DNA of 64,000 bases from an uncultured Pelagibacteraceae bacterium (GCA_902577525.1 CACGZG010000003.1:55554-119553); one strand, 5' to 3'; shown: positions 53,322 through 63,888, counted from the first letter of the stretch. The notes: a model not told the origin generated them from the letters alone. Numbers and translations: made by a program.

Positions 53322-54349
53322 TAAATTGTTTCCTCTAATTTTTTTGACATTTCAGCGATATTGTCTGGTGGCCAATTTGGTATTTCCATTCCTAGGTAAA
53401 GAGACATGCCTGTTAAAACTTCTTTAATTTCATTAAGGGATTTTCTTCCAAAATTTGGAGTTCTCAACATTTCTCCCTCAGATTTTTGAACTAAATCTCC
53501 AATGTAAATTATATTATCATTTTTTAAACAATTCATTGATCTAACTGATAATTCAAGCTCATCAACTTTACGTAATAAATTTTTATTAAATTCTGGTTCT
53601 TTTGAAACCTCTTTTATAGGTGCTTCAACCGGTTCATCAAAATTGATAAACATTTTGAGTTGATCTTGAAAAATTCTTGCTGAATAAGCAACTGCATCCT
53701 CTGCTGAAATTGAACCATTTGTTTCTACCTCCATAGTCAATTTATCATAATCTAGAGCTTTACCTTCTCTAGCTGTGCTTACTGAGTAAGAAACTTTTTT
53801 TACAGGACTGTATAAGGAGTCAATTGCGATTAATCCCAAAGGTGGTTCTTCTGGTTTATTTAAATCTGCTGGAACATATCCTTTACCGGTATTTACATTC
53901 ATTTCCATGTGAAAGTTTGTGTTTTCGTCTAAATTACAAATTGTCAAATCAGGGTTAAGTATTTCAACATCAGCAACTTGGGTAATATCAGAAGCTTTAA
54001 TTTCTCCAGGTCCCTTAGCATCTAAAACTAATTTTTTTGTTCCCTCTGATGCACATTTTAAAGCCAAAGATTTTACATTAAGTACAATATCAGTAACATC
54101 TTCTCTTACACCTTTAATAGATGTAAATTCATGAAGAACACCATCTATCTGTATTGATGTTACTGCAGCACCTCTAATAGATGAAAGTAAAATTCTTCTT
54201 AACGAATTTCCTAAAGTTAAACCATAACCTTTTTCTAAAGGTTCAGCGACTATTGTTGCATGAGTAAGATCATCACTCATTTTTACATCTAATTTTGCAG
54301 GTTTAATTAGTGATTTCCAATTTTTTATATTTACATTTTCAGTTTCCAT
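53321..54349 (-). CDS. rpoA: RNA polymerase alpha subunit
   Basis: 342 residues. The N-terminal domain has [33 protein letters not shown] and the dimerisation elements. The C-terminal domain ([49 protein letters not shown]) binds UP elements and activators. It is joined by single-base overlaps to rpsK and rplQ in the standard alpha operon order. Confidence 0.98.
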   Translation of the reverse strand: METENVNIKNWKSLIKPAKLDVKMSDDLTHATIVAEPLEKGYGLTLGNSLRRILLSSIRGAAVTSIQIDGVLHEFTSIKGVREDVTDIVLNVKSLALKCASEGTKKLVLDAKGPGEIKASDITQVADVEILNPDLTICNLDENTNFHMEMNVNTGKGYVPADLNKPEEPPLGLIAIDSLYSPVKKVSYSVSTAREGKALDYDKLTMEVETNGSISAEDAVAYSARIFQDQLKMFINFDEPVEAPIKEVSKEPEFNKNLLRKVDELELSVRSMNCLKNDNIIYIGDLVQKSEGEMLRTPNFGRKSLNEIKEVLTGMSLYLGMEIPNWPPDNIAEMSKKLEETI

Positions 54350-54798
54350 TAAACTCTCCTCTTTTTTGGTGGCCTTGTTCCGTTATGTGGCATTGGTGTT
54401 GTATCTTTTATTGATAAAATTTTAAACCCACGGGCCTGTAATGCTCTTAAAGCTGTTTCACGTCCTGATCCAGGTCCTTTTATTTCAACTGATAATGTCT
54501 TCATTCCACATTCTAATGCTTTTGAAGCAGCTGCATCAGCAGCTATTTGAGCAGCATAAGGAGTTGATTTTCTAGAGCCTTTAAAACCTTTTTGACCAGC
54601 TGATGCCCATGAAATTACATTACCATTTGTGTCAGCAATTGATATTATTGTATTATTAAAAGTTGATTGTACATAAGCAATTCCATTCAAAATATTTTTT
54701 TTAACTTTTTTCTTTTTTGAATAACTACTTTTAACAACTTTTTTAGAAGATTTTTCTTCTTTTTGGTTTTTAATTTCTGTTTTGTCTTCTTTTGCCAT
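54349..54798 (-). CDS. rpsK: 30S ribosomal protein S11 (uS11) with N-terminal extension
   Basis: 149 residues. From about residue 35 it is canonical uS11: [45 protein letters not shown], and [21 protein letters not shown]. Ahead of this is an extra charged segment ([20 protein letters not shown]...) about 20 residues longer than usual. No internal Met offers a shorter start. It lies one base after rpsM. Confidence 0.97.
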   Translation of the reverse strand: MAKEDKTEIKNQKEEKSSKKVVKSSYSKKKKVKKNILNGIAYVQSTFNNTIISIADTNGNVISWASAGQKGFKGSRKSTPYAAQIAADAAASKALECGMKTLSVEIKGPGSGRETALRALQARGFKILSIKDTTPMPHNGTRPPKKRRV

Positions 54799-54799
54799 A

Positions 54800-55183
54800 T
54801 TATTTTTTTAATGGTGTTAATTTTTTACCAGCTATTGCAATTGCTTTTCCTTTTCTTGTTCTTGCATTGCATCTGGTTCTTTGACCTCTGACTGGAAGTT
54901 TTTTTCTATGCCTAGATCCTCTATAACAAGCTAAGTCAATTAATCTTTTGATACTCAAAGAATAATCTCTTCTCAAATCTCCCTCAACTTTAAAATTTTG
55001 ATCAATATATTCTCTTATCTTTAAAATTTCTTCATCAGTTAATTCATTAACTCTTTTTTTACCTGGAATTTCTAAAGCTGAACAAATTTGTTTAGAAAAT
55101 TTATCACCTATACCATAAATATAAGTCAGACCTACATGAACTAATTTATTTTGTGGAATATTGATACCTGCTATACGAGCCAT
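54800..55183 (-). CDS. rpsM: 30S ribosomal protein S13 (uS13)
   Basis: 127 residues: [26 protein letters not shown] at the start, [18 protein letters not shown], and the tail [27 protein letters not shown] that contacts tRNA. First gene after a 56-base gap that holds a good promoter candidate, so rpsM-rpsK-rpoA-rplQ may also be transcribed separately from the spc genes. Confidence 0.98.
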   Translation of the reverse strand: MARIAGINIPQNKLVHVGLTYIYGIGDKFSKQICSALEIPGKKRVNELTDEEILKIREYIDQNFKVEGDLRRDYSLSIKRLIDLACYRGSRHRKKLPVRGQRTRCNARTRKGKAIAIAGKKLTPLKK

Positions 55184-55207
55184 AATTTTGTGATAAATTT
55201 TTGCTCT

Positions 55208-55235
55208 TTTATATAAGAAGATCTTCCAAAGTCAA
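55208..55235 (-). promoter_or_regulatory. Candidate promoter for rpsM-rpsK-rpoA-rplQ with palindromic spacer
   Basis: On the minus strand TTGACT (55235-55230), 16-base spacer, TATAAA (55213-55208): five of six matches to each consensus box, the best promoter-like sequence I found. The spacer contains the perfect 10-bp palindrome GAAGATCTTC. The leader would be about 17 bases. Confidence 0.5.
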
Positions 55236-55239
55236 TGTC

Positions 55240-55803
55240 TTATAAATTGAAAAAACTACTGATTTTATTGGTTATTTGATCAATTTTTTGACTTCCATCA
55301 ATTTCGTAAAAGTTTGAATTTTTAGAGTAGAAATCTAACACTGGTTTAGTGGTTTCCATATAAGTGTCATATCTTTTAAGAATAGTATCTAAATCATCAT
55401 CTGATCTTTTTTCTAAAACTTTTCTTTTTTTTATTCTTGCAATAATCGTTTCTTTATCAACATTAAGAAAAAAGATAAAATCAATTTTTTGTTTTGAATG
55501 TTCTAATAAAATATCTAAATTTTTAGCCTGACTAAGTGATCTTGGATATCCATCGAATATCAATTTATTTTTTTTTTGAGGATCTTGAACTACATTTTTA
55601 ATCAGTTTATTAACTATTTCATCACTTATAAATTTACCTTCATTCATATCGTTGATTATCATCTTTCCAATCTCAGTATCATTTTGAATCTCATTTCTTA
55701 ACATATCACCTGTTGATATTTGGAAAGAATTTAATTTTGTGACTAAATATTTTGCTTGAGTGCCTTTTCCTGCGCCAGGGGGGCCAAATAGGATAATATT
55801 CAC
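55240..55803 (-). CDS. adk: Adenylate kinase
   Basis: 187 residues, the short-LID form without zinc cysteines. The P-loop is NIILFGPPGAGKGTQAKYLV; ISTGDMLRNEI, LIFDGYPRSLSQAKNLD and the compact LID KKRKVLEKRSDDDLDTILKRYD follow. It balances ATP, ADP and AMP. It abuts secY with no gap, as in many secY-adk operons. Confidence 0.97.
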   Translation of the reverse strand: MNIILFGPPGAGKGTQAKYLVTKLNSFQISTGDMLRNEIQNDTEIGKMIINDMNEGKFISDEIVNKLIKNVVQDPQKKNKLIFDGYPRSLSQAKNLDILLEHSKQKIDFIFFLNVDKETIIARIKKRKVLEKRSDDDLDTILKRYDTYMETTKPVLDFYSKNSNFYEIDGSQKIDQITNKISSFFNL

Positions 55804-57093
55804 TTATGATCTTCCAAATTTTGTTTTCTTAATAAGTTGCTCATATTGAGAACTCATTAGTCTTGTTTGTATTTGAGTAACTGTGTCAATTGCTACAACA
55901 ACAACAATCAAAATTGAAGTACCTCCTAAATAAAAAGGGATTGGATAGTTTGCAATTAAAAATTCAGGCAACAAACATACTAAAGTTAAATATAAAGCTC
56001 CAATTGTAGTTAATTTTGTTAAAATATTTTCAATATATAAAGCTGTGCTTTCACCTGGTCTTATACCTGGTATAAATCCACCATACTTTCTGAGATTATC
56101 TGCAGTTTCAACAGGATTGAATGTAATTGAAGTATAAAAGAAAGTAAAAAAAATAATCCCTGATGCATAAAGCAACATGTATAGAGGCTGACCTTGAGTA
56201 AAATATGAACTCAAATTCAAAAAAGTCTCATTTTCTGAAAAATTAAAATTAGAAAAAGTAACAGGCAATAATAAAAGTGCTGAAGCAAAAATAGCTGGAA
56301 TTACACCTGCTTGGTTAATTTTAAGGGGTAAATGAGATGACTCCCCTCCATACATCTTATTTCCCATTTGTCGTTTGGGATAATTTATTAAAATTTTTCG
56401 TAACGCTCTCTCCATAAATACAATAAACAAAATTGTTAAAATTAATAAAATAAAAATACCTATAATCATTAAAGTAGAAACAGCACCGGTTCTACCAAGT
56501 TCAAATGTGGTTACTAAAGCACGAGGTATTTCTGCAACAATACCTGCAAAGATAATTAAAGAAATACCATTTCCAATACCTCTTTGAGTAATTTGCTCTC
56601 CTAACCACATTAAAAAAATTGTGCCTGCAACTATTGTGGTCACTGTAGATATCTTAAAAAATGTTCCAGGATTAATTACTAAATTGGCAGATGATTCTAA
56701 ACCCACAGATAAACCATAGCCTTGAACTGTGGCTAATAAAACTGTTCCGTATCTTGTGATTTGAGTTATTTTTGCTCTACCAATTTCGCCTTGAGATTTT
56801 AAATTTTTAAAATAATCAGATACCCCCGTTAATAATTGTACAATAATTGAAGAGGATATATATGGCATAATTCCTAAAGCAAATATTGCCATTCTACTTA
56901 CAGCACCTCCTGCAAAAACGTTAAACATACCAAGCAAACCTTTTTGATTTCCTTCCATCATAATTTTTAGCTGTTCAGGATCTATTCCTGGTAATGGAAC
57001 AAAGGTTCCAAATCTATACACAGCTAGAATCGCAATTGTAAAAAGAATTCTATTTCTTAAATCAACATTTGATGATGAAGCACTCATACTCAA
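55804..57093 (-). CDS. secY: Protein translocase subunit SecY
   Basis: 429 residues, ten membrane segments. Typical blocks are RILFTIAILAVYRFGTFVPLPGID, GIMPYISSSIIVQLL, the GERITQRGIGNGIS-like LGEQITQRGIGNGISLIIF, LPLKINQAGVIPAIFASALLL and NLRKYGGFIPGIRPGEST. It forms the Sec channel with SecE and SecG. It lies three bases after rplO. Confidence 0.98.
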   Translation of the reverse strand: MSMSASSSNVDLRNRILFTIAILAVYRFGTFVPLPGIDPEQLKIMMEGNQKGLLGMFNVFAGGAVSRMAIFALGIMPYISSSIIVQLLTGVSDYFKNLKSQGEIGRAKITQITRYGTVLLATVQGYGLSVGLESSANLVINPGTFFKISTVTTIVAGTIFLMWLGEQITQRGIGNGISLIIFAGIVAEIPRALVTTFELGRTGAVSTLMIIGIFILLILTILFIVFMERALRKILINYPKRQMGNKMYGGESSHLPLKINQAGVIPAIFASALLLLPVTFSNFNFSENETFLNLSSYFTQGQPLYMLLYASGIIFFTFFYTSITFNPVETADNLRKYGGFIPGIRPGESTALYIENILTKLTTIGALYLTLVCLLPEFLIANYPIPFYLGGTSILIVVVVAIDTVTQIQTRLMSSQYEQLIKKTKFGRS

Positions 57094-57096
57094 GGA

Positions 57097-57549
57097 TTAT
57101 TTCTTTAATTGAATTGATCCGCCAATTTTTTCAAGTTTTTCAACAGCTGACTTTGATGCTAAATCAGCCTCAATATTTATCTTATCTTTTAAATCACCAG
57201 TACCTAAAATCTTAAGTTTATTTGAATTTCTATTTATCAATTTAAGTTTTTTAAGTAAGTCTGAATTTAAAATATCGGTAGTTTTTATATTTTTTTTATC
57301 TATGAATGATTGGATTTTATTTAAGTTAATAATAGCTATATTGTTTTTGTTAATTGAATTAAAACCTCTTTTTGGAAGTCTTCTGTATAAAGGCATTTGT
57401 CCACCTTCAAAACTTTTTATAGCCACTCCAGATCTCGATTTTTGACCTTTAACTCCTCTTCCAGATGTTTTGCCTTTACCTGAGCCTATACCCCTACCCA
57501 CTCTAATTTTCGTCTTATTTATTTTATTTCTATTATTTAAACTTATCAT
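57097..57549 (-). CDS. rplO: 50S ribosomal protein L15 (uL15)
   Basis: 150 residues. The glycine-rich start [24 protein letters not shown] and [17 protein letters not shown] are diagnostic. The ATG overlaps the rpsE stop by one base, so no rpmD (L30) fits between S5 and L15, where it usually lies. Confidence 0.97.
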   Translation of the reverse strand: MISLNNRNKINKTKIRVGRGIGSGKGKTSGRGVKGQKSRSGVAIKSFEGGQMPLYRRLPKRGFNSINKNNIAIINLNKIQSFIDKKNIKTTDILNSDLLKKLKLINRNSNKLKILGTGDLKDKINIEADLASKSAVEKLEKIGGSIQLKK

Positions 57550-58064
57550 TAGCCTCTTTTCTCAATAATTTCTGAAATTTTTTTATTTCTAATACTTGAA
57601 ATTTGTTTAGGTGAATTTTGTTTTAATAAAGCCTTCATAGTTGCTCTTATTACATTATGCGCATTAGAGGTACCCATTGATTTTGCAACAATATCTTTAA
57701 CACCAAGAACTTCACAGACAGCCCTTACTGGACCACCAGCTATAATTCCTGTTCCTTTAGATGCAGCTCTTAAAACAATTTTTCCAGATCCATCTTTAGC
57801 TTGTACATCGTGATGAATAGTTCTTCCCTCTCTTAATGGGATATGGACTAATTTTCTTCTAGCCATTTCATTGGCTTTTTTGATTGCATCTGGAACCTGT
57901 TTAGCTTTTGCATGTGCAATACCGATTTTTCCAGCTTGATTTCCAACAACAACAAGTGCGGAAAAACCGAATCTTCTTCCACCTTTTACAACTTTTGTTA
58001 TTCTGTTTATATGAACAAGTTTCTCTAAAATATCATCAACTTTTTTTTCTTTATTATTCTCCAT
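57549..58064 (-). CDS. rpsE: 30S ribosomal protein S5 (uS5)
   Basis: 171 residues: [26 protein letters not shown] (dsRBD-like start), [49 protein letters not shown] and [19 protein letters not shown]. It contributes to the mRNA entry channel and decoding accuracy. Two bases separate it from rplR. Confidence 0.98.
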   Translation of the reverse strand: MENNKEKKVDDILEKLVHINRITKVVKGGRRFGFSALVVVGNQAGKIGIAHAKAKQVPDAIKKANEMARRKLVHIPLREGRTIHHDVQAKDGSGKIVLRAASKGTGIIAGGPVRAVCEVLGVKDIVAKSMGTSNAHNVIRATMKALLKQNSPKQISSIRNKKISEIIEKRG

Positions 58065-58066
58065 AA

Positions 58067-58423
58067 CTAAAATTCCATCCCATTTTTACGTAGTGTATCT
58101 GCAAAAATTTTTATTCTTCCATGATATTTATAAACACCTCTATCAAAAAAGATTTTTGTTATCTTTTTTTCTTGAGCTTTTTTTGCTAATTTTTCTGCAA
58201 CTATTTTTGATAATTCTGACTTTTTGATCTTTGGCATAGATCTTATATCTTTTTCAACTGAAGAAGCAGATAAAAGAGTTATATTTTTACTATCATCAAT
58301 TATTTGTGCTGAAATATTTTTTGATGATCTAGAAATACTAAGCCTAAATCTATCTTTTCTAGAAACATTCTTAAGTTTATTTCTAACTCTAAATTTTTTT
58401 CTTATATTAGTAGTTATCTTCAT
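58067..58423 (-). CDS. rplR: 50S ribosomal protein L18 (uL18)
   Basis: 118 residues: [37 protein letters not shown], then [40 protein letters not shown] and a closing [11 protein letters not shown]. It binds 5S rRNA with L5. It overlaps rplF by one base. Confidence 0.96.
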   Translation of the reverse strand: MKITTNIRKKFRVRNKLKNVSRKDRFRLSISRSSKNISAQIIDDSKNITLLSASSVEKDIRSMPKIKKSELSKIVAEKLAKKAQEKKITKIFFDRGVYKYHGRIKIFADTLRKNGMEF

Positions 58424-58962
58424 TATTTCTTTTTACCTTCTTTTTTAAGCACATATTGACCTTTTTCTCTTATTCCTTTGCCTTTATATGGTTCTATTTT
58501 TCTTAATATCTTTATTTTAGATGCTGTAGATCCAACTTTTTGTTTATCAGCGCCACTGATCTTTAAAGTTGTTTGTTTTTCAACGACAATTTTAATACCG
58601 TCTGGTATATCAAAGTCAATATCATGACTATATCCTAGCTGTAAGTTTAATTTATTTCCTTTGATCGATGCTCGATATCCAACACCAACTAATTCGAGAG
58701 TCTTTTCATATCCTGAGCTTGAACCTATAACCGCATTATTAATTAAACTTCTTTTCATTCCCCACAATCTTTTAGTATTTTGATCTAGTTTTTTTGGTTG
58801 AATTGAAATTTCTTTTCCATCTTTGATATCTAAATTAAAAATTTCTAAATCTATATCTAAAGAACTTTTGCCAATCGGACCTTCTATATTTAATATATTT
58901 CCTGCAAGGGCAACTTTTACTTTTTCTGGAATTGAAATATTTATTTTACCTATTTTCGACAT
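58423..58962 (-). CDS. rplF: 50S ribosomal protein L6 (uL6)
   Basis: 179 residues in two similar domains: [29 protein letters not shown] at the start, [23 protein letters not shown], and the C-terminal [25 protein letters not shown]. It overlaps rpsH and rplR by one base each. Confidence 0.97.
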   Translation of the reverse strand: MSKIGKINISIPEKVKVALAGNILNIEGPIGKSSLDIDLEIFNLDIKDGKEISIQPKKLDQNTKRLWGMKRSLINNAVIGSSSGYEKTLELVGVGYRASIKGNKLNLQLGYSHDIDFDIPDGIKIVVEKQTTLKISGADKQKVGSTASKIKILRKIEPYKGKGIREKGQYVLKKEGKKK

Positions 58963-59357
58963 TAAAACACCTTACAAATTATTTCTCCACCTACTCTTTG
59001 TTTTCTAGCATCCATATCTGTCATAACTCCTTTAGGAGTAGAGACTATGGCAATACCTAAGCCATTATTTATTTTTGGCAAGCTATCTGCACTTGAAAAA
59101 ATTCTTCTACCTGGTTTTGATACTCTCTCAAATGCGCTTATTACAGGATTACCTGAGTGATATTTAAGCTCCAAAGATAAGACATTTTTATTATTTTCAG
59201 AATTTATTTTAAATTCTTTTATAAAACCCTCGTTTTTTAATATTTCGGCAATCTTATTTTTGAAATTTGATGATGGTAAATCAACTTTTTTATGATTTCG
59301 AGCTTGAGCATTTTTAACTCTGGCTATCATATCTCCTATTGGGTCACTTAAAGTCAT
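58962..59357 (-). CDS. rpsH: 30S ribosomal protein S8 (uS8)
   Basis: 131 residues: LSDPIGDMIARVKNAQARNHKKVDLPSS, NEGFIKEFKI, SKPGRRIFSSADSLPKINNGLGIAIVSTPKGVM, and terminal RVGGEIICKVF. In other bacteria S8 represses the spc operon by binding its mRNA near rplE; I could not identify such a site here. Confidence 0.97.
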   Translation of the reverse strand: MTLSDPIGDMIARVKNAQARNHKKVDLPSSNFKNKIAEILKNEGFIKEFKINSENNKNVLSLELKYHSGNPVISAFERVSKPGRRIFSSADSLPKINNGLGIAIVSTPKGVMTDMDARKQRVGGEIICKVF

Positions 59358-59367
59358 AATTTCCTTT

Positions 59368-59673
59368 CTACCAGCTTGATTTAACTAAACCTGGTATTTT
59401 TCCTTGTAATCCAAGTTGTCTTAATGCAATTCTTGATATCTTTAACTTTCTATAAACACCATGAGGTCTTCCAGTTATTTGACATCTGTTCATTACCCTT
59501 GTTTTAGCTGAATTTCTGGGCAATTTAGATAATTTTTGTTGAGCTTTAAATCTTTCCTCTAAAGGTAATTTTTTATTCATTATTATTTTTTTTAATTTTT
59601 GTCTTTTCTTAAAAAATTTATCCGAAAGTTTTATTCTTCTATTATTTTTATTTATTGAACTTAGTTTTGCCAT
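59368..59673 (-). CDS. rpsN: 30S ribosomal protein S14 (uS14)
   Basis: 101 residues, the long zinc-free form: SINKNNRRIKLSDKFFKKRQKLKKI, LEERFKAQQKLSKLPRNSAKTR, and the closing RCQITGRPHGVYRKLKISRIALRQLGLQGKIPGLVKSSW. It lies one base after rplE. Confidence 0.97.
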   Translation of the reverse strand: MAKLSSINKNNRRIKLSDKFFKKRQKLKKIIMNKKLPLEERFKAQQKLSKLPRNSAKTRVMNRCQITGRPHGVYRKLKISRIALRQLGLQGKIPGLVKSSW

Positions 59674-59674
59674 T

Positions 59675-60229
59675 TTAGTTTTCTCCTTTTTTAATAAATG
59701 GAAAGTTAAATTTTTCTAGTAAAGCGTAACTGTGTTCTTTTTTATCTGCAGAAATAACTATATTTATATCAAGACCTCTTACTTTATCAGCTCTATCAAA
59801 ACTGACTTCCGGAAATATAATGTGTTCTTTAACACCAAATGTGTAGTTACCAAATTTGTCAAAACCTTCTGCGGATAAACCTCTGAAATCTTTAATTCTT
59901 GGCAACGCGATATTGACTAATCTATCTAAAAATTCATACATTTTATTTTTTCTTAAAGTTACCTTAAGACCTGCATTTGAACCTTTTCTAGTTTTAAAAT
60001 TAGCAACTGATTTTTTAAATTTAGTTACGACAGGTTTTTGACCAGTTATTTTAGCCAAATCTTCTTCACATGATTTAAGAACTTTTGAGTCATTTCCATC
60101 TAAACCAAGTCCCATATTTAAAACTATTTTTTCAATCTTTGGACCCATGTATAAATTTTTAAATCCAAACTGTGTTTTTAATGAAGGTTGAATTTCTTTA
60201 AGATAAAGTTCTTTTAATCTTGGACTCAT
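59675..60229 (-). CDS. rplE: 50S ribosomal protein L5 (uL5)
   Basis: 184 residues: LKELYLKEIQPSLKTQFGFKNLYMGPKIEKIVLNMGLG, KITGQKPVVTKFKKSVANFKTRKGSNAGLKVTLRK, DFRGLSAEGFDKFGNYTFGVKEHIIFPEV. It binds 5S rRNA. It overlaps rplX by one base. Confidence 0.97.
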   Translation of the reverse strand: MSPRLKELYLKEIQPSLKTQFGFKNLYMGPKIEKIVLNMGLGLDGNDSKVLKSCEEDLAKITGQKPVVTKFKKSVANFKTRKGSNAGLKVTLRKNKMYEFLDRLVNIALPRIKDFRGLSAEGFDKFGNYTFGVKEHIIFPEVSFDRADKVRGLDINIVISADKKEHSYALLEKFNFPFIKKGEN

Positions 60230-60477
60230 TATTTTTTAGCCTCTACTTTTTTTGTTTTAGATTTATCAGTTAAAATTTTCAAATTAGATATATGGATAAA
60301 ATTTTCTTTTGATACTATTCCACCTTTTTTTTCTTTAGTAGTCTTTATATGTTTTTTAACCATATTCATGTCTTTTACTTTTGCTCGATTATTAGATCTA
60401 TCAATTTCAATAATCTCACCTTCTTTTTTTTTATCCTTACCACTTAGTATTATTACCTTTGATCCTTTTTTAATCAT
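60229..60477 (-). CDS. rplX: 50S ribosomal protein L24 (uL24), short
   Basis: 82 residues, about 20 shorter than most uL24. The KOW motif is at the start ([42 protein letters not shown]), followed by [21 protein letters not shown]. The shortening affects the C-terminal extension and not the core fold. One-base overlaps with rplN and rplE. Confidence 0.95.
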   Translation of the reverse strand: MIKKGSKVIILSGKDKKKEGEIIEIDRSNNRAKVKDMNMVKKHIKTTKEKKGGIVSKENFIHISNLKILTDKSKTKKVEAKK

Positions 60478-60845
60478 TACAAAACCTCCGGCGCTAGAGA
60501 TATTATTTTCATTTGTCCTCTATTTCTTAATTCTCTGGTAACTGGACCAAAAATTCTTGTTCCAACTGGTTCACCTTTGTCATCAACTAATACAGCAGCA
60601 TTATTGTCAAATTTAACCTTGGAACCGTCATCTCTGTGTATCCCTTTTTTTACTCTGACAACTACAGCTTTGTGAACTGAACCTTTTTTCACTTTACCCT
60701 TTGGAATAGCTTCTTTGACTGCAATTACTATTGTATCACCGATGCTTGCGTATCTTCTTTTTGATCCACCTAATACTTTGATGCATTCAATTTTTTTTGC
60801 TCCAGTATTATCTGCTACTTGTAATTCAGTTTGTACTTGTATCAT
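60477..60845 (-). CDS. rplN: 50S ribosomal protein L14 (uL14)
   Basis: 122 residues: [86 protein letters not shown]. Among the most conserved proteins of the large subunit, with no unusual features. Overlaps rpsQ and rplX by one base each. Confidence 0.98.
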   Translation of the reverse strand: MIQVQTELQVADNTGAKKIECIKVLGGSKRRYASIGDTIVIAVKEAIPKGKVKKGSVHKAVVVRVKKGIHRDDGSKVKFDNNAAVLVDDKGEPVGTRIFGPVTRELRNRGQMKIISLAPEVL

Positions 60846-61081
60846 TATTTTGAATTCTCCATTACCTCAAATTTCTTATTTTTTGAAAAAGGTTTGCTTT
60901 CTATAATTGAAACCTTGTCACCTTTTTTAAACTTATTGTTTTCATCATGTGCATTATATTTTTTTCTTACACGTATCACTTTTTTTAATAATGGATGAGA
61001 AAATTTTCTTTCCACCATTACTGTTATTGTCTTGTTGGGTTTGTCACTAACTACTACACCTGTTAGAATTTTCTTAGGCAT
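60845..61081 (-). CDS. rpsQ: 30S ribosomal protein S17 (uS17)
   Basis: 78 residues: [48 protein letters not shown], then [22 protein letters not shown]. Full-length OB-fold protein. It overlaps rpmC by 8 bases. Confidence 0.97.
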   Translation of the reverse strand: MPKKILTGVVVSDKPNKTITVMVERKFSHPLLKKVIRVRKKYNAHDENNKFKKGDKVSIIESKPFSKNKKFEVMENSK

Positions 61082-61265
61082 TTAATTTACCTCTTAATTG
61101 CGTTTTTAATCTTGCTATAGCTTTCTTAGTTTCACCAATCTTTGCAGGATTAGTTATTTGTGAATTTATTTTTTGAAATCTAAAATTAAATAAATCTTTT
61201 TTAAATTTATCGATATTTTTCTGAATTTCACTTTTTGACATTTTTTTAATTTCTTTTTTTTTCAT
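61074..61265 (-). CDS. rpmC: 50S ribosomal protein L29 (uL29)
   Basis: 63 residues, two helices: [49 protein letters not shown]. The Met at residue 9 (MSKSEI) is an alternative start; the first Met follows rplP by two bases and is kept. It sits near the polypeptide exit tunnel. Confidence 0.94.
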   Translation of the reverse strand: MKKKEIKKMSKSEIQKNIDKFKKDLFNFRFQKINSQITNPAKIGETKKAIARLKTQLRGKLNA

Positions 61266-61267
61266 AA

Positions 61268-61678
61268 TTATGCAAATCTTTTAATTGTTTTTGTTTTGAT
61301 TGGTAATTTTGCTGAAGCCTTATACAATGCCTCTTTAGCTATCTGTTCAGAAACACCGTCAACTTCAAATAAAATTCTTCCAGGTTTAACTCTGCATGCA
61401 TAATATTCAGGTGAACCTTTACCTTTACCCATTCGAACTTCAATCGGTTTTTTTGAAACTGGTATATTTGGAAAAATTCTAGTCCATACCCTTCCTTGTC
61501 TTTTCATGTGTCTTGTAAGAGCAACTCTAGCAGCTTCAATTTGTTTCCCTGTAACTCTGTCAGGAGTTAGAGCTTTTAAAGCATAAGCTCCATAATTAAT
61601 AAAATTTGCTCTAGATGCGGTACCATGAATTCGTCCCTTATGAGCTTTTCTCCATTTTGTTCTAACAGGTTGCAACAT
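61268..61678 (-). CDS. rplP: 50S ribosomal protein L16 (uL16)
   Basis: 136 residues: [98 protein letters not shown]. Canonical in every block. It follows rpsC by one base. Confidence 0.98.
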   Translation of the reverse strand: MLQPVRTKWRKAHKGRIHGTASRANFINYGAYALKALTPDRVTGKQIEAARVALTRHMKRQGRVWTRIFPNIPVSKKPIEVRMGKGKGSPEYYACRVKPGRILFEVDGVSEQIAKEALYKASAKLPIKTKTIKRFA

Positions 61679-61679
61679 T

Positions 61680-62360
61680 TTATCTTTTTTCCTCTTTAAT
61701 AGTTACTTTATTTGTTTCTTGACTAAACTCTTTCGCAAAAACTTCACCTTTATAGATCCAAACTTTAATTCCTATGATTCCGTAAGTAGTTAATGCCTCT
61801 GCTTCTGCATAATCAATATTTGCCCTCAGTGTATGAGATGGAATGCTACCATCTCTTAACCATTCCGTTCTTGCTATTTCATTTCCACCCAATCTTCCAC
61901 TTACAGAAACTTTTATTCCTTTCGCACCTAATCTCAAACACGATTGCATTGCTCTTTTCATTGCTCTTCTATATGAAATTCTCTTCACTAATTGCTGAGC
62001 AATATTTTCTGCAACTAAATAAGCATTTGTTTCTGGTTTTTTAACTTCTTTAATATTTAAAGTTACTTCATTAGACGTAAATTTTGATAAATTGTTTTTG
62101 ATCTTATCAATATCACTTCCTTTTTTACCAATTACAAAACCTGGTCTAGAAGTATAAATTGTTACATAGCATTTATTTGAAGTTCTTTCTATCATAACTT
62201 TAGATACTCCAGAATTTATTACATTTTTTTTTATATATTCTCTTATTTTAAAATCTTCTATAAGATAATTCCCAAAATCTTTTTTCTTTGCATACCAAAC
62301 AGAGTCCCAACCTCTATTGACACCTAATCTAAAACCTACTGGATTAACTTTTTGTCCCAT
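61680..62360 (-). CDS. rpsC: 30S ribosomal protein S3 (uS3)
   Basis: 226 residues: [24 protein letters not shown], the KH domain with [26 protein letters not shown], and the C-terminal [38 protein letters not shown]. The first 17 bases overlap rplV. Confidence 0.98.
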   Translation of the reverse strand: MGQKVNPVGFRLGVNRGWDSVWYAKKKDFGNYLIEDFKIREYIKKNVINSGVSKVMIERTSNKCYVTIYTSRPGFVIGKKGSDIDKIKNNLSKFTSNEVTLNIKEVKKPETNAYLVAENIAQQLVKRISYRRAMKRAMQSCLRLGAKGIKVSVSGRLGGNEIARTEWLRDGSIPSHTLRANIDYAEAEALTTYGIIGIKVWIYKGEVFAKEFSQETNKVTIKEEKR

Positions 62361-62742
62361 GACTCTCCATTTTTTTCATTTCAGATAAAATTATTGTTAC
62401 ACTAGAATAAGGTTTTAAAATTGGTGCAGCTCTACCTTTAGCTCTCGGTCTAAATCTTTTCATAATAATTTTTTTTCCACAATAAGCTTCTTTGACAATT
62501 AGTTTATCAATATCATATTGAAAATTATTTTCTGCATTTGCGACTGCTGAACTTATTGTTTTTCTAATGTCTTTAGTGATTCTTTTTTCTGAAAATTGTA
62601 GATCTCTGATTGCCACCTCAACCTTTTTTCCAACAATGTTTCTAAGTATTGGATTTAATTTTCTTACACTAGATCTGACATTATTATTTATAGATCTAAC
62701 AGTTTTATTTTTGTTATCTTTTGTTTTTTTCTTTTTACTCAT
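62344..62742 (-). CDS. rplV: 50S ribosomal protein L22 (uL22)
   Basis: 132 residues. A Lys/Asn-rich extension of about 20 residues ([20 protein letters not shown]) precedes the canonical domain [29 protein letters not shown] and the loop [24 protein letters not shown] that lines the exit tunnel. It overlaps rpsC by 17 bases. Confidence 0.96.
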   Translation of the reverse strand: MSKKKKTKDNKNKTVRSINNNVRSSVRKLNPILRNIVGKKVEVAIRDLQFSEKRITKDIRKTISSAVANAENNFQYDIDKLIVKEAYCGKKIIMKRFRPRAKGRAAPILKPYSSVTIILSEMKKMESHGTKS

Positions 62743-62744
62743 AA

Positions 62745-63047
62745 TTATTTTTTAACTTCTGCCTCTGCTGGTTTAGCTGCTTTTTTATCAGCAGGTGTGT
62801 GACCAAAGAATGTTCTCGTAGGAGCAAATTCTCCTAGTTTATGACCAACCATATCTTCAGAAATAGTTATAGGTATAAATTTTTTCCCATTATAGATTAG
62901 AAAACTAACCCCTACAAAATCTGGAATAATTGTTGATTTTCTGGACCAAGTTTTTATAGGAATTTTTTTTGGGTCATTTTTATACTTATCAACTTTTTTC
63001 ATTAAACTATCTTCCACAAAAGGTCCTTTCCACACTGCTCTAGCCAT
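62745..63047 (-). CDS. rpsS: 30S ribosomal protein S19 (uS19)
   Basis: 100 residues: [71 protein letters not shown] short Ala/Lys tail ([16 protein letters not shown]) ends it. Overlaps rplB by one base. Confidence 0.98.
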   Translation of the reverse strand: MARAVWKGPFVEDSLMKKVDKYKNDPKKIPIKTWSRKSTIIPDFVGVSFLIYNGKKFIPITISEDMVGHKLGEFAPTRTFFGHTPADKKAAKPAEAEVKK

Positions 63048-63886
63048 TATTTAGTGTCCTTTCTTTTGTTTCTTCTCCTTAAAATAAATTTATCAGTTCT
63101 TTTATTATCTCTTGTTTTCAAACCTTTAGCAGATTGACCTGTTCTAGATACTGGATGTCTTCCTCCAGCCGATTTACCCTCTCCGCCCCCATGTGGATGG
63201 TCTACTGGGTTTTTAACAACACCTCTTGTATGTGGTCTTCGACCAAGCCATCTAGATCTTCCGGCTTTACCAATTTTAATATTTTTTTGATCAGGATTGC
63301 TCAAAACACCAATGGTAGCTAATGATCTAGAGTCTATTTTTCTTACCTCACCAGATGCTAATTTTATTAAACTGTAATTTCCATCTACACCACTTATAGT
63401 GACAGAAGTGCCAGCAGATCTTGCTATTTTCCCACCAGCGCCTGGTTGAATTTCAACATTATGAATATCAATTCCTACAGGTATATCTTGTAATGGCATG
63501 CAATTACCAATTTTAATCTCTTTTTTTGAACCATTTACTATTTTGTCACCAATCTTAATTTTTTGTGGTGCTAAATAATAAGCGTAAGAATTGTCATCAA
63601 ATTTTACAAGCATGATATAACACGATCTATTAGGATCATACTCAATTCTCTCAACATTCGCGGTAACATCAAATTTTTTTCTATAAAAATCTATGTGTCG
63701 ATACATTTTTTTGTGACCACCTGCTCTGTTAACAGAGGTAATACGTCCATTATTATTTCTACCTTTCATTGAATTTTTAGGTGATACAAGCGATTTAAAT
63801 GGTTTACCTTTCCACAAGCCCGACCTATCAACTAAAATAGTGCCTCTCGTTGATTTTGTATAAGGTTTAAATGTTTTTAATCCCAT
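63047..63886 (-). CDS. rplB: 50S ribosomal protein L2 (uL2)
   Basis: 279 residues: [41 protein letters not shown], and the peptidyl-transferase-proximal loop [22 protein letters not shown] with the conserved His. Two bases separate it from the rplW stop. Confidence 0.98.
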   Translation of the reverse strand: MGLKTFKPYTKSTRGTILVDRSGLWKGKPFKSLVSPKNSMKGRNNNGRITSVNRAGGHKKMYRHIDFYRKKFDVTANVERIEYDPNRSCYIMLVKFDDNSYAYYLAPQKIKIGDKIVNGSKKEIKIGNCMPLQDIPVGIDIHNVEIQPGAGGKIARSAGTSVTISGVDGNYSLIKLASGEVRKIDSRSLATIGVLSNPDQKNIKIGKAGRSRWLGRRPHTRGVVKNPVDHPHGGGEGKSAGGRHPVSRTGQSAKGLKTRDNKRTDKFILRRRNKRKDTK

Positions 63887-63888
63887 AA

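Noticed and set aside
55220-55815. GATCTTCCAAA occurring at both 55220 and 55804 around adk
   Set aside because: An 11-base match in AT-rich DNA, one copy being the secY C-terminal codons; too short to support a repeat-mediated event.
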